Source: Candidatus Omnitrophota bacterium (GTDB lineage Bacteria > Hinthialibacterota > Hinthialibacteria > OLB16). Taken from it: 64,000 nt of DNA. The notes beneath the pieces were generated by a model that worked only from the letters and a program-made list of their open reading frames with translations, was not told the DNA's origin and ran no database searches. Where the stretch lies: NCBI GenBank assembly GCA_020632575.1, contig JACKFH010000017.1, positions 1 through 64,000 on the forward strand, in the 5' to 3' direction. Numbering within the stretch: position 1 is the first letter of the stretch; each line of letters begins with the position of its first letter. This document shows positions 51,536 to 60,197 of the stretch, one piece after another. Position numbers and translations under genes: made by a program.

Positions 51536-51988
51536 TTAGTAGGTCAGGCTTAGAATCCGTCCGGAGGTGAATTCGAAGAAGGCGTCTTTTTGAGCAACCT
51601 GGACCCCCTCCATCAAATCCTCCTTGTCCACTCCTTTGGCCTTCATGCAGCCTGGGCAGGCCATGACGGTCACCCCCTTGGAGATCAGTTCGCCGATCGC
51701 CGCACGGGAAGATCCGAAGGGTTCCATTTTGAGGTCGGGGCCATCCTTGGCCAGAACAGAAACGCCATCCACATCCACGTAGACCAACACATCCTTCGAC
51801 TCGCACATGATCTTGGCCATTTGAAGGGCCATGAGCACTGAGTGTCCCTCATCGGGACCACTCTTGATGTGAATGAAAACACCCTCCTTGGCCTCATTCC
51901 CGGCCTCCGAACTCAAAGTCGAGTTCATCAGTGAGAACCCGACCGCAAAGACCGCCACCAAAAAAATTAAACCACCTTTACGCATCAT
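51536..51988 (-). CDS. Exported DsrE-family protein
   Basis: 150 residues from ATG 51988 (GGAG 7 nt upstream); a second ATG follows at 51985. An N-terminal hydrophobic segment (GGLIFLVAVFAVGFSLM) is a signal peptide or anchor. The DsrE fold follows: VFIHIKSGPDEGHSVLMALQMAKIM, VLVYVDVDGVSVLAKD and the cysteine motif VMACPGCMKAKGV. DsrE-like proteins handle persulfide sulfur or redox thiols. A membrane-exported member without dsr genes nearby suggests a periplasmic role. Confidence 0.85.
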   Translation of the reverse strand: MMRKGGLIFLVAVFAVGFSLMNSTLSSEAGNEAKEGVFIHIKSGPDEGHSVLMALQMAKIMCESKDVLVYVDVDGVSVLAKDGPDLKMEPFGSSRAAIGELISKGVTVMACPGCMKAKGVDKEDLMEGVQVAQKDAFFEFTSGRILSLTY

Positions 51989-52124
51989 GTTTCCGCTCCT
52001 TAACTCCAAAATTGACGTCGATGCGAGGTCGACAGGGCGGAATGATGAAATGGGAAAGTTCCGATCGATCAGTGGCGGGATGATACCAGACAGCGGTTGC
52101 CGAATCGAGGAACCTCCGGCGTCA

Positions 52125-53933
52125 CTAGAATCGATAAGTCGCCTCCAAGCCTATGTTGAAACTGGAGGAATCATTCTCTTTGAAGGTGTCGTAGAACTGT
52201 TTCGAGTGGGAGACATTGAGGGAGAATTCCAGGTCCTCTTCCGGAATGTAGTCGATGGAAAGAGAGGAATAGGTCCCGGTAAAATCGGCGATCCGGGGAA
52301 AATCGAATAGATAGAATGCCGTGACTCCTGTCTCGCCCGCCGGAAACCAGCGATGATAAACATCCTCGAAGAGGTTGATCCGCCATTGCTCATTGGGGAA
52401 CCAACTGACCGAAAGGTTCATTCCCGCCTCACGGTAATCGCCATCGGATTTGTCTCTGGGAAGGCGAGGATCGAGGGGAATGTCGGCTGGAACCTCCCCA
52501 AAATGGAAGACCTGCCCGAAGCGGGGTTCGACAGTTACATAGAGTTCCGTTCCACTCGTGTACTCATAGAGTCGGGCCAACTCCGCGCTCAATGCGTTTG
52601 AATTCAAATCCTCCGTGGTGGGGTAGAGGTGCGGTTCCATGGTCAAACGCCATCCCTTTGAGAACTCATCGGAGACAGACTTTCGGCAGGTCGCAGTCCA
52701 AACCGAGATAAATTCGTCCTCGTCGCTGCCGGGTTGATTATAGTCGCGGTAATAGAAGTCCCCATCGAAATCGAAACTGACCTCATCGCGCAACGAGAAG
52801 ACATGAGTCAGCAACCGATGCTCCCAGTATTCCTGGCTCCGATTCTCCGGATCGTTACGCACCTCTCGAGTGAATTCGTAAGCGATGTCCACCCATTTAT
52901 CGAAGCCCTCACGGTAATTCCACTCGGAGATGAAGGTTCCTCTGAGGTATCCATCGTCCTGCTCCGCCTCGTACTCATGGCGAAAGTCGAGTTCGAACCC
53001 GCGTTGCCACTCCCACTCTTTTGAGAGTTTGCGAACGTGCCGGACCTCGAGATCGTTCTGGATAAATGAATCCCCCTGATTGTTGTTGAAGGCTTTCCAT
53101 ATCGAACGATTGTCCCACCACATCCTGTCCCCATTGGGGAGGTCTTTTTTGACAGTAAAATCCATCTCCTCGTAGAGGAAATCCTGGTTGGCCTCGAGTT
53201 CATTCTCAAAGAAGAGGTTTCGCTGGGGATCGAGATCGCCGAGTTCGACATAATTCCATCGGAGGTATCGGCCAATCTGACGACGCGTCTCGCGTGGAGC
53301 GTGCTCCTCGCCGGTGGCGTGGAACACAAACTGGTCGTAGTCGACTCCGGTTCTCAGGGTCTGGCGGACCTCGAGATCGGGGTAAATTGAAGGTTTCGTT
53401 TCGTCGATCTCCTCGAGTTCAATCGGAAGATCCGGAACCACGGTCTCCGACTCCAGAAGCATGAGCCAAGCCTCGTAATCCAAAAGGACTTCATCGGTGA
53501 CCTCGGCAAGGAGATCGGGGGCTGAGGAAGGGACGTTTGTGTCCGCCGATGCCCGCTCCTCAATCAGGGCGTCGATTCGGTCCAGGCTTTCGCTTGTCTT
53601 TTCCAGGATGGTTTTTCGTGTGGGGTAGAGGAGGGCGCGATCGCCAATTCGAACGTCGGTGAACGATCCTCGGCGCTCCTCTCGAACCGTGGCCTCGGAT
53701 TCGTTGGGGAGGTTCACAACCCGGAAATCGACCGGGCCCCGATTCGATTGGATCAGTCCAGTCGCGCCGGCCTCCAGTGACGAACCAGGAGGAAAACGAA
53801 GCGTCGCTTGGCCTCTTTCCGAGCGGATGTCAATCACGCGCCCCGGAAACCCCTCGGTTTGGCAAACTCCCGCGGCGGTTCCGAAAAAAGAAAAGAGAAC
53901 GAGGAAGATTCCTAGAATTTGTTTGAGTTTCAC
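52125..53933 (-). CDS. Outer-membrane beta-barrel-like protein
   Basis: 602 residues from GTG 53933 (AAGGA 5 nt upstream). The signal peptide is LKQILGIFLVLFSFFGTAAG. Residues about 25-110 look like a small beta domain (GRVIDIRSERGQATLRFPPG), then a Glu-rich linker. From about 190 there are alternating aromatic beta-strands with acidic turns (RRQIGRYLRWNYVEL, FELDFRHEYEAE, FDFDGDFYYRDYN) running to a C-terminal Phe (GLEATYRF), the outer-membrane insertion signature. I do not recognise a named family. It may be a porin- or secretion-type barrel with a periplasmic N-terminal part. Confidence 0.75.
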   Translation of the reverse strand: MKLKQILGIFLVLFSFFGTAAGVCQTEGFPGRVIDIRSERGQATLRFPPGSSLEAGATGLIQSNRGPVDFRVVNLPNESEATVREERRGSFTDVRIGDRALLYPTRKTILEKTSESLDRIDALIEERASADTNVPSSAPDLLAEVTDEVLLDYEAWLMLLESETVVPDLPIELEEIDETKPSIYPDLEVRQTLRTGVDYDQFVFHATGEEHAPRETRRQIGRYLRWNYVELGDLDPQRNLFFENELEANQDFLYEEMDFTVKKDLPNGDRMWWDNRSIWKAFNNNQGDSFIQNDLEVRHVRKLSKEWEWQRGFELDFRHEYEAEQDDGYLRGTFISEWNYREGFDKWVDIAYEFTREVRNDPENRSQEYWEHRLLTHVFSLRDEVSFDFDGDFYYRDYNQPGSDEDEFISVWTATCRKSVSDEFSKGWRLTMEPHLYPTTEDLNSNALSAELARLYEYTSGTELYVTVEPRFGQVFHFGEVPADIPLDPRLPRDKSDGDYREAGMNLSVSWFPNEQWRINLFEDVYHRWFPAGETGVTAFYLFDFPRIADFTGTYSSLSIDYIPEEDLEFSLNVSHSKQFYDTFKENDSSSFNIGLEATYRF

Positions 53934-54148
53934 AGGATCCTTATCCCCATCGATCCTCCGGCGCGCGAAGAATCGACCACTCTTCACGCGTGTCTGGAAG
54001 GAACACTAGCGGTGTCCAAGGAATCCGACCAGTGGCTCGACACGGCCCGCCAAACCCCACGAGGTTTTGTCGGATTGAAAATTCTTCTTTCCCGCTTGTT
54101 CAAAGGGAATCGCCGGGGTTATACTGGCGGAATCCAGGAGGGATTGGC

Positions 54149-54358
54149 ATGGAACAGGGTGAACCGAGGAACGAACAACCAGTCGAGGAAATCGAAGGGA
54201 TCGAAGACGAGGCCTACGGTTGGAACTTTCATCGTTGGCCCTTCGGTATCGCGCTCGTTGTCACCTTGCTGCTCTATGGGTTGATTTGGCTGTTCGTCGA
54301 GCCGACGCCGCCTTATATCGACCCAACCAAATTGCCCCCTCCTCCAGGAAGTTTTTGA
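54149..54358 (+). CDS. Small single-pass membrane protein, 69 aa
   Basis: 69 residues from ATG 54149, with AGGAGG 6 nt upstream, which is the best ribosome-binding site in this stretch. An acidic N-terminal half (EEIEGIEDEAYGW) precedes one membrane helix (FGIALVVTLLLYGLIWLFV) and a short Pro-rich tail (KLPPPPGSF). No family recognised. A longer frame reaching back to 53990 has no supporting site and is rejected. Confidence 0.65.
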   Translation: MEQGEPRNEQPVEEIEGIEDEAYGWNFHRWPFGIALVVTLLLYGLIWLFVEPTPPYIDPTKLPPPPGSF

Positions 54359-54506
54359 TCGATTCTCGGATGGAGTCCGAATCGCCTTGGTCCCCGTTTT
54401 CCGAATCAGGGAGGAAAGCGTGGAGGCGGTCTAAAATGGTCGTTGAAGGGATACGGCGGCGTCCACCGATTCTTTTTGGAGATTGAATGCGGCCCGGTTA
54501 ACGGAA

Positions 54507-55277
54507 ATGGAGATCACCATCAAAAACAATTTGGAGGAGATCTACTCTCTGGAACATGAGATCCTGCGCCAAGTGGAGGAGGCGGGATACGAGGAGAATT
54601 CCAGCTTCGCCATCCGTTTGGCCCTCGATGAGGCTCTAGTCAACGCCTACAAGCACGGGAACGCCGAAAACCCCAACAAGTCTCTTCGAATCCGATACGA
54701 GATCGACGAAAAGAAAATCGATATTGAGATCGAGGACGAGGGGGCCGGATTCGACCAATCCCAACTCATGGATCCCCGTAGCGACGAACGTCTGAAAGAG
54801 ACAAGCGGGCGTGGAATATTCCTTATTCGTCAGTTCATGTCCAAGACTCTATTCAACGAGTATGGGAACCTCATTCGATTCGTTTACGAAAAGAAGGATC
54901 ACCAAAATACGAATCCGCATGGTTTGACTCAGTGGAAGACCGGCCAAGTGGACGTTTTGGAACTCGATCCGATTCTCGTCGATAAAGATCCCACAATCGT
55001 ATTGGAGTCCATCCTGTATCTGCTCAAAGAGGATAGCCGGGGGGTGGTGCTCGACCTCAAATTTCTGGACCGGATCGATAGTTGCCTCTTGGGGCTGCTT
55101 GTGGCGGCGACTCGCGAGGCGGAGTCGAGAGGCAAACATCTGGTCAATGTCCGCCTTCAACCGGAAGTGGACCGCATCATCGAGGCCACCAGCCTCAATG
55201 TCGTTCTGAAGACATTCGCCGATCTGACCCGCGGAATCGAGTTCATCGGCGCCTCCAAGTCAAGCGATTCCAATTGA
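54507..55277 (+). CDS. Fused RsbW-like anti-sigma kinase and STAS domain
   Basis: 256 residues from ATG 54507 (an in-frame TTG at 54483 is the alternative). Residues 1-130 are a GHKL ATPase of the RsbW/SpoIIAB type: N box LALDEALVNAYKHGN, G1 IEDEGAGFD and G2 SGRGIFLIRQFM. Residues about 145-250 are a STAS domain, with VVLDLKFLDRIDSCLLGLLV (Ser after the Asp as in RsbV-type proteins) and LNVVLKTFADL. Kinase and its usual substrate class in one chain is unusual. It may act as a self-contained switch module or pair with the SpoIIE/STAS genes at 24-27 kb. Confidence 0.87.
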   Translation: MEITIKNNLEEIYSLEHEILRQVEEAGYEENSSFAIRLALDEALVNAYKHGNAENPNKSLRIRYEIDEKKIDIEIEDEGAGFDQSQLMDPRSDERLKETSGRGIFLIRQFMSKTLFNEYGNLIRFVYEKKDHQNTNPHGLTQWKTGQVDVLELDPILVDKDPTIVLESILYLLKEDSRGVVLDLKFLDRIDSCLLGLLVAATREAESRGKHLVNVRLQPEVDRIIEATSLNVVLKTFADLTRGIEFIGASKSSDSN

Positions 55278-55359
55278 GTCGCAAACTCTCTTTTCAACTC
55301 ATCCACCCTGGGTTAGTTTCGGTTCGTAATTTTCAGGGTTCAACGAGGGGATCGGGGTT

Positions 55360-56610
55360 TTGAAGTTTTTGTCGCGCCAATTCTCATTGGGTCATGGGTT
55401 CGTTTTTCTTGTCGTCATCTGGGCGGGTGAGTCGGTCTCGCAATCCGCTCTCGAGACCTTCGACACCAACGATCCTCGAGTGGTCATCGAGTTGATCGCG
55501 GAGGACATCCCGATTCCAACCGCCTTGGCTTTCTCCCCCGATGGCCGTCTCTTTTTTTTGGAAAGAGAAACAGGAAACGTTCGAGTTTTCGACAATGATT
55601 GGAACCTACTCGAGGATCCGGTCATGACAGTTCCGATCGCCTATCACCGGCATGAGGCGGGAGCGATGGGTTTGGCTATCGCGGGAATGCCGGCGGGCAC
55701 GGAAACAGTCTTTTATGTTTCTCATGTCACCGCCGAGCACATCTGGAGCATCTCCCGGTTTTTAGAGGATGGCGAGGGTCACGGTCACAATCTCGAGCGT
55801 GTCATGGACTTCACCGATTGCCTCGTAGCCCCCCGAGAAGAGTCGCGCTGGCACAATATCGACAGCATCCATTTCGGTCCGAACATTGCATCCACTTCCC
55901 CCGAGGAACTCTTGTATATCTCTTTTGGGGATGGGGGCGGAATCAAAGCGATTGGAGAAGAGGGAATCGGCGACACCGCGCAAACTCCAGACACTTGGTG
56001 CGGGGGACTGTTCTGGATGGATCCCAACCATCCGCCTGATCCGGCGACAGCCCAATCGCACAATATCTGTGTGGGTCTTAGGAATTCGTACGACTTCTGT
56101 TTTGACTCCGATGGCACGGTGTACATGACCGAAAACGGTTTCAATGCACATGATGAGATTAACCGGATCGAAGCGGGGGGGAATTACGGGTGGCCGGTGG
56201 TTGTGGGGAAGCCGACCGACCCTCGTTTTGTCGATCCGATTCTCGACATGCTGTGGGTGACCGCGCCGACGGGGATTCTGTTTTATCGTGGAGATCGACT
56301 CCCGAGCCAATACCGGAACCGCCTGCTCTTTTGCGAGTGGGGACAGGGGGAGATTCGAGTCCTCGAAGGCGTGGGGGCCGCCGCCGGAGAATTTCAACCG
56401 GTTGGCGATTATTACCTTTTGGGGGATCCCGATGTTTTCACCACCAAACCCATTAAGAACATGGGATTTATCGACATGACCGAGGGGCCGGATGGCTCGA
56501 TTTATCTTTCCGCCGCCCCCGGGGCCGGACCGGGAGTCAAAGGGGCCATTCTCAGGATTGATCGAAAACCCGAGGTTCGAGAGCCGTTTGTGGGGATACG
56601 GGCCAGGTGA
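55360..56610 (+). CDS. Secreted PQQ-dependent sugar dehydrogenase (GSDH-type propeller)
   Basis: 416 residues from TTG 55360 (GGGG-rich upstream). A signal peptide (FVFLVVIWAGESVS) precedes a six-bladed soluble glucose/sorbosone dehydrogenase fold: PTALAFSPDGRLFFLERETGNVRV, HEAGAMGLAI, HNIDSIHFGP, YISFGDGGG, VGLRNSYDFCFDSDG, EINRIEAGGNYGWPVV and TEGPDGSIYLS. These enzymes oxidise aldoses using PQQ and calcium; no PQQ synthesis genes are visible here. Classification is firm; substrate is unknown. Confidence 0.88.
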   Translation: MKFLSRQFSLGHGFVFLVVIWAGESVSQSALETFDTNDPRVVIELIAEDIPIPTALAFSPDGRLFFLERETGNVRVFDNDWNLLEDPVMTVPIAYHRHEAGAMGLAIAGMPAGTETVFYVSHVTAEHIWSISRFLEDGEGHGHNLERVMDFTDCLVAPREESRWHNIDSIHFGPNIASTSPEELLYISFGDGGGIKAIGEEGIGDTAQTPDTWCGGLFWMDPNHPPDPATAQSHNICVGLRNSYDFCFDSDGTVYMTENGFNAHDEINRIEAGGNYGWPVVVGKPTDPRFVDPILDMLWVTAPTGILFYRGDRLPSQYRNRLLFCEWGQGEIRVLEGVGAAAGEFQPVGDYYLLGDPDVFTTKPIKNMGFIDMTEGPDGSIYLSAAPGAGPGVKGAILRIDRKPEVREPFVGIRAR

Positions 56611-56731
56611 AAGCGGTTATTTTCGAATTGGAATTCTGAAGGGAATTCTGACGGGTAAAGTTGCCAGATCGATTTGGTTTCTGTTAAACTTCCCAACTTG
56701 GCGGTCGAATGCGTGCGAATGGGAGAGAAAA

Positions 56732-57472
56732 ATGGATAAATCCAAAAACCTGCTCATCATCGAGGACGATCCCGATCTGAGGATGACCCTCGAATACTTT
56801 CTAGGGAAAATCGGCTACCAGGTCTTGGCGGCGAAGAACTGCGAGAGCGGGTTGAAGATTCTGCGCGAGCAGCATCCACGCGCGGTCATCTGCGACATCA
56901 TGCTGCCGGGGATGGATGGCTATGAAGCCTGCCGCACGATCAAAGAGGATCCTTCCACCGAGGGGACCGCGGTGATTTTCATCAGCGCCAGGGACGGCGC
57001 CGAGATCGAGCGAAAAGGTGCGGAGGTCGGCGCGGATTTCTATATTTCGAAACCGGTGGATCCAAGCGATGTCGGCGCGGACCTTTATTTCTTGTTCGAC
57101 CAGGATTTCCATTTGACCCCCGAGAATGCCCGTAAACTGCGCGTGACCAAGCGCATCCCCGCAAAATCCGCCAGCCCGGTTCAACACGAAATGCCTCACA
57201 CCGATGTTATGGGAGGATTTTCCACAGGGGAGGGGTTCGAGGATGAATTCGAGGACGATCTCGGTGGAGCGCCGCCGCAATCGACTCCGGTCGGAGCGCC
57301 TAGAGCGCCCGGAGCGGATGGTCCTCATTCGGAGAACCTCAGTCCCGAGGCGATGTCCAATATGAACCTCTCGGAAGTTCACCAATTGCTGGTTTCATTG
57401 CGAGATTCCCTCAAGGACACGGGGCAGCGTTTGGATGCGATTCTCCAGTATATCGAGGTGATCGAGGAATAG
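56732..57472 (+). CDS. Receiver-domain protein with novel C-terminal tail (paralog 1, Asp kept)
   Basis: 246 residues from ATG 56732 (GGGAG upstream). The receiver (residues 5-125) has the acidic pocket Glu11-Asp12-Asp13, phosphoacceptor Asp55 in VICDIMLPGMDGYE, Ser85 and Lys107 (FYISKPVD). After the receiver comes a short conserved piece, KLRVTKRIP, a disordered Gly/Pro-rich linker, and a C-terminal amphipathic helix (NLSEVHQLLVSLRDSLKDTG). That helix recurs in the two following paralogs. No DNA-binding or enzymatic output domain is present, so output is probably through the helix. Confidence 0.87.
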   Translation: MDKSKNLLIIEDDPDLRMTLEYFLGKIGYQVLAAKNCESGLKILREQHPRAVICDIMLPGMDGYEACRTIKEDPSTEGTAVIFISARDGAEIERKGAEVGADFYISKPVDPSDVGADLYFLFDQDFHLTPENARKLRVTKRIPAKSASPVQHEMPHTDVMGGFSTGEGFEDEFEDDLGGAPPQSTPVGAPRAPGADGPHSENLSPEAMSNMNLSEVHQLLVSLRDSLKDTGQRLDAILQYIEVIEE

Positions 57473-57586
57473 CCGACCCTAGATTGCTTGCATCGGATTG
57501 GGGCTCAAAGCCTTTGACTTCGATGGCCTAACTCCTTCAATTCTTTGACCTTAAGCCTTTTATCGAAAAAATATTCCATTTTTCTG

Positions 57587-57629
57587 TATAATTTCCCTCT
57601 GTCACGCGGTATATATCATTGTAACAGAT
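57587..57629 (+). promoter_or_regulatory. Candidate promoter and conserved ATTGTAACAGA motif, paralog 2
   Basis: A perfect TATAAT lies at 57587-57592 and a second AT run, TATATAT, at 57610-57616. The latter is followed directly by CATTGTAACAGATG. The same ATTGTAACAGA string follows the -10 of the downstream paralog at 58511. The real -10 is uncertain between the two AT runs. Confidence 0.45.
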
Positions 57630-57666
57630 GCGACACATCGTAAGGCTTCACTGAAGGAGAAATTGC

Positions 57667-58380
57667 ATGCTCGCCTCACGTTCTCTCCTGATCCTTGATA
57701 GCGATCCCGATATCCGTATGACCTATGAGTATGTCCTGGGTAAGATCGGTTTCGATGTCTACTCGGCTAAGGACGGCGAGGAGGCATTGAAAATATGTCT
57801 CGAAGAGAGACCGCGTGTCGTTCTCTCGGAAATCATGCTTCCGGGAATGAACGGCTATGACTTGTGTAAGAGGCTCAAGGGCGATCCGGTCACCCAATAC
57901 GCGACCAAATTCTTCATCTTCACCGCGAGGGCCGAATCCGAGGTTCTCTTAAAAGGCCCTCAGGTTTGCGCCGATTTTTATGTGGCCAAGCCCGCGGATG
58001 TCAATGATGTGGCCGCCGACCTTTACCTCTTATTCGAGTGCGAGATGGATTTGGCCCCGGACCAGAGGTGCCGTTTGCGAGTCACCAAGCCGATCCCAAG
58101 CTCGCGTGAATCGCGGTACGTGGGTTATTCCGATGACAACCGGACCGCCGTTCACTTGAACCCTCCTGCTGTCAGCGCCTCGGATGGGGGATTTGGCTCT
58201 AACCGTTCCCCCCAAGCGGCTGTGGCGACCGCCTCGGGTCAAGCGGTGGTCATGGAGGCGCCCAAGACCGGGTTGGCGGAGGTCAATCAGCTGCTTGCCT
58301 CCTTGTCAGGTTCTTTTGAACAGACCTTGACAAGGTTAAACGCGGTCATCGAGTATATTGAGAGAGTTCAACGACGATAA
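57667..58380 (+). CDS. Degenerate receiver protein, phosphoacceptor Asp replaced by Glu (paralog 2)
   Basis: 237 residues with a GAAGGAG site just upstream. The receiver keeps Asp11 and Asp13 (LDSDPDIRMTYEY), the switch Thr (FIFTARAE) and Lys108 (FYVAKPAD), but residue 55 is Glu (LSEIMLPGMNGYD) where phosphorylation normally occurs, a classic phosphomimetic change. The tail has the conserved RLRVTKPIP, then HLNPPAVS shared with paralog 3, and the C-terminal helix EVNQLLASLSGSFEQT. It is preceded by its own AT-rich promoter region and followed by an intrinsic terminator, so it may be transcribed singly. Confidence 0.87.
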   Translation: MLASRSLLILDSDPDIRMTYEYVLGKIGFDVYSAKDGEEALKICLEERPRVVLSEIMLPGMNGYDLCKRLKGDPVTQYATKFFIFTARAESEVLLKGPQVCADFYVAKPADVNDVAADLYLLFECEMDLAPDQRCRLRVTKPIPSSRESRYVGYSDDNRTAVHLNPPAVSASDGGFGSNRSPQAAVATASGQAVVMEAPKTGLAEVNQLLASLSGSFEQTLTRLNAVIEYIERVQRR

Positions 58381-58409
58381 GCGTCAACATTATAAAGATC
58401 TGTCCAAAG

Positions 58410-58445
58410 GCCCTGGGCTTCTTCGGAATCCGGGGCGTTTTTTTG
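58410..58445 (+). terminator. Intrinsic terminator after paralog 2
   Basis: 58410-58417 pairs with 58430-58436 (GCCCTGG / CCGGGGC with one G-T wobble), and an inner CTTC-TTCG-GAA stem carries a UUCG tetraloop. A run of seven T follows (58438-58444). It starts 30 bases after the stop of the upstream receiver gene. Confidence 0.8.
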
Positions 58446-58481
58446 CTTACAAAAAAATCACAAACTAATTTCAGAATTTCA

Positions 58482-58520
58482 CTGACACGCAACCCGGACA
58501 CGTTTATAATGATTGTAACA
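58482..58520 (+). promoter_or_regulatory. Sigma-70-type promoter plus ATTGTAACAGA motif, paralog 3
   Basis: CTGACA (58482-58487) and TATAAT (58505-58510) are separated by 17 bases. The bases following, GATTGTAACAGAAT, match the motif downstream of the AT box before paralog 2. A start in this region gives a leader of about 45 bases to the ATG at 58561. Confidence 0.7.
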
Positions 58521-58560
58521 GAATCTCCTTAAAACTATTTTTCTAGTCAAGGAGTCAACC

Positions 58561-59289
58561 ATGAATTCGACCATCAAGATCCTTGTCATCGACCCCGATC
58601 CGGACGTTCGTATGACACTCGAGTACACATTAGGGCGCGCGGGTTTCGAAGTGCTCACCGCCAAAGGCGGGGAGGAGGGGTTGCACAAATGTTTTTCGGC
58701 GCGCCCGAGAGTGGTGCTTTCGGAGGTCTCCGTTGGCGGCATGACGGGATATGAATTGTGCGGGAAGATCAAGGGAGAGCCCACCACCCGCCACTCCACC
58801 AAATTCATCCTTTTGACCTCCCAACCCGAGAACAAAGTCTTTTTACGCGGTCCCGAGGTCTGCGCCGATTTCTTCATCCCTAAGCCATTCAATCCGGCGG
58901 AAGTGGTCGCGGATTTACATCACCTTAACTCGACCGGATTCCAGAACGATCCGCATGTGCTTTCACTGCTCAGAGCGGCGAAACGAGTACCGACACATAA
59001 GGAGTCGATCACCCCGGGGTATACAAGCGGAGGTCATCGGGTTGTTCACCTGAATCCTCCCGATGTCCGATACGCCGACCGGATGGAGAAAAAGGGACAA
59101 TCCAAAGCGACCGCGGCGGGCGGTAAATCGGCGGCCATTATGGAACGTCCTCAAGACCCCCGAATGATCGAGATAAACGAACTTCTCAGGTCGCTGTCGG
59201 GGTCATTCAAGGAGACGCGTCACCGGATATTGGCGGTGGTCCAGTACCTGGACGGCATGTTGGAGCAGCCGCCTCATTCGAGGAACTGA
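58561..59289 (+). CDS. Degenerate receiver protein, phosphoacceptor Asp replaced by Glu (paralog 3)
   Basis: 242 residues with an AAGGAG site. Residues 11 and 13 are Asp (IDPDPDVRMTLEY), residue 55 is Glu (LSEVSVGGMTGYE), and the usual MLPGMD loop has decayed to VSVGGMTG, while Thr/Ser (LLTSQPE) and the Lys of FFIPKPF remain. The tail repeats the family pattern: AAKRVP, VVHLNPPDV, then a basic linker and the helix EINELLRSLSGSFKET. It is the most divergent of the three tandem paralogs, and its own promoter is clear. Confidence 0.87.
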   Translation: MNSTIKILVIDPDPDVRMTLEYTLGRAGFEVLTAKGGEEGLHKCFSARPRVVLSEVSVGGMTGYELCGKIKGEPTTRHSTKFILLTSQPENKVFLRGPEVCADFFIPKPFNPAEVVADLHHLNSTGFQNDPHVLSLLRAAKRVPTHKESITPGYTSGGHRVVHLNPPDVRYADRMEKKGQSKATAAGGKSAAIMERPQDPRMIEINELLRSLSGSFKETRHRILAVVQYLDGMLEQPPHSRN

Positions 59290-59550
59290 GAGTCTGGCAA
59301 TCCGGTCAGCTCCATTGTCAGCGTCATGGTTTCATTTCGGATAACCGCCTAAAGAATGACGGAGGGGCTTCCGTTTCAACTCTCGGTGGGCAGACTGCGT
59401 TTCCTTGGTCAGTGGAATTTACTTTCTCAACCAATGCGCGGGGAATCGATTGAACTAAGCTCCGAAATTCTGCATGGTGTTGAAGACAGGCATCCCGCCC
59501 GAAAATCTTCGCCTCTCGATCCTTCGAAAAGGCGCGGAAGGAGGGTTCTC

Positions 59551-59700
59551 ATGACCAAGTTTGAATACAAATGCGTGAGCATCATCGGAGCCGGGGAGCG
59601 GACGGCCCGCATCCTCAACGAATATGGCCGAGACGGGTGGGAATTGGTTGCGACCTGCCTGTTTTGGCATTACTTGAAAAGAATCATTCCAGAATCCTAA
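59551..59700 (+). CDS. Small DUF4177-like protein, 49 aa
   Basis: 49 residues from ATG 59551; the ribosome-binding site AAGGAGGG lies 7 nt upstream, whereas the longer open frame back to 59356 has none. The core FEYKCVSIIGAGERTARILN followed by GRDGWELVATC resembles the small DUF4177 family (WELV near the end). Function unknown. Its stop overlaps the convergent Nudix gene stop by 4 bases. The 59290-59550 gap holds nothing else I recognise. Confidence 0.7.
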   Translation: MTKFEYKCVSIIGAGERTARILNEYGRDGWELVATCLFWHYLKRIIPES

Positions 59701-60197
59701 ACGTCTCTCCGGATGACCCTTTCCTTCGAATCGGTCCAGACCAAATGCTCAGTGACGGTGGGGAGATTCGTTAGTCGGTCCTTCAGAAATTCGGGGACGA
59801 GATTCCATTCGGAAAGTTCTTCGCGGGGAACCCATTGAAAGGTGAGATCGGTTCCTTCCTCGACTCCCTTGAAAGGTCCGCTGCGATCATGGATTTCGTG
59901 ACCTTCTGGGAACGAGATTGAGAAATATAGGGCGAGTTCATGCCAGCGCTTCCCTTCCCGTTTGAAATAATTTTCGACAATCCATAGGAGGTCTCCAACT
60001 TCGCTTTCCACGCCGAGTTCCTCCACTGTCTCCCGAGCCAACGTTTCCCTGGCGTTTTCGAGGATCTCGCATCGACCACCCGGGAGGGTCCAAAATTCTT
60101 CGCCGAGTTCTTGGTGGATGAGGACGCGATTCTTGGACAGGGCGACGCCGACAATTCGATAGTTGAACCGTCCGCCCTCCAGGTCGAAGCTGATCAT
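59697..60197 (-). CDS. Nudix hydrolase
   Basis: 166 residues; the ATG overlaps the stop of the preceding fusion gene (ATGA). The Nudix box is GRCEILENARETLARETVEE followed by LGVE, matching G-x5-E-x7-R-E-x2-E-E-x-G apart from Thr where a hydrophobic residue is usual. The C-terminal half contains QWVPREELSEWNLVP, like phosphohydrolase members that handle nucleotide or sugar diphosphates. Coupling to the lipid-type fusion enzyme could mean lipid or nucleotide-activated intermediate clean-up, but that is speculative. Confidence 0.9.
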   Translation of the reverse strand: MISFDLEGGRFNYRIVGVALSKNRVLIHQELGEEFWTLPGGRCEILENARETLARETVEELGVESEVGDLLWIVENYFKREGKRWHELALYFSISFPEGHEIHDRSGPFKGVEEGTDLTFQWVPREELSEWNLVPEFLKDRLTNLPTVTEHLVWTDSKERVIRRDV

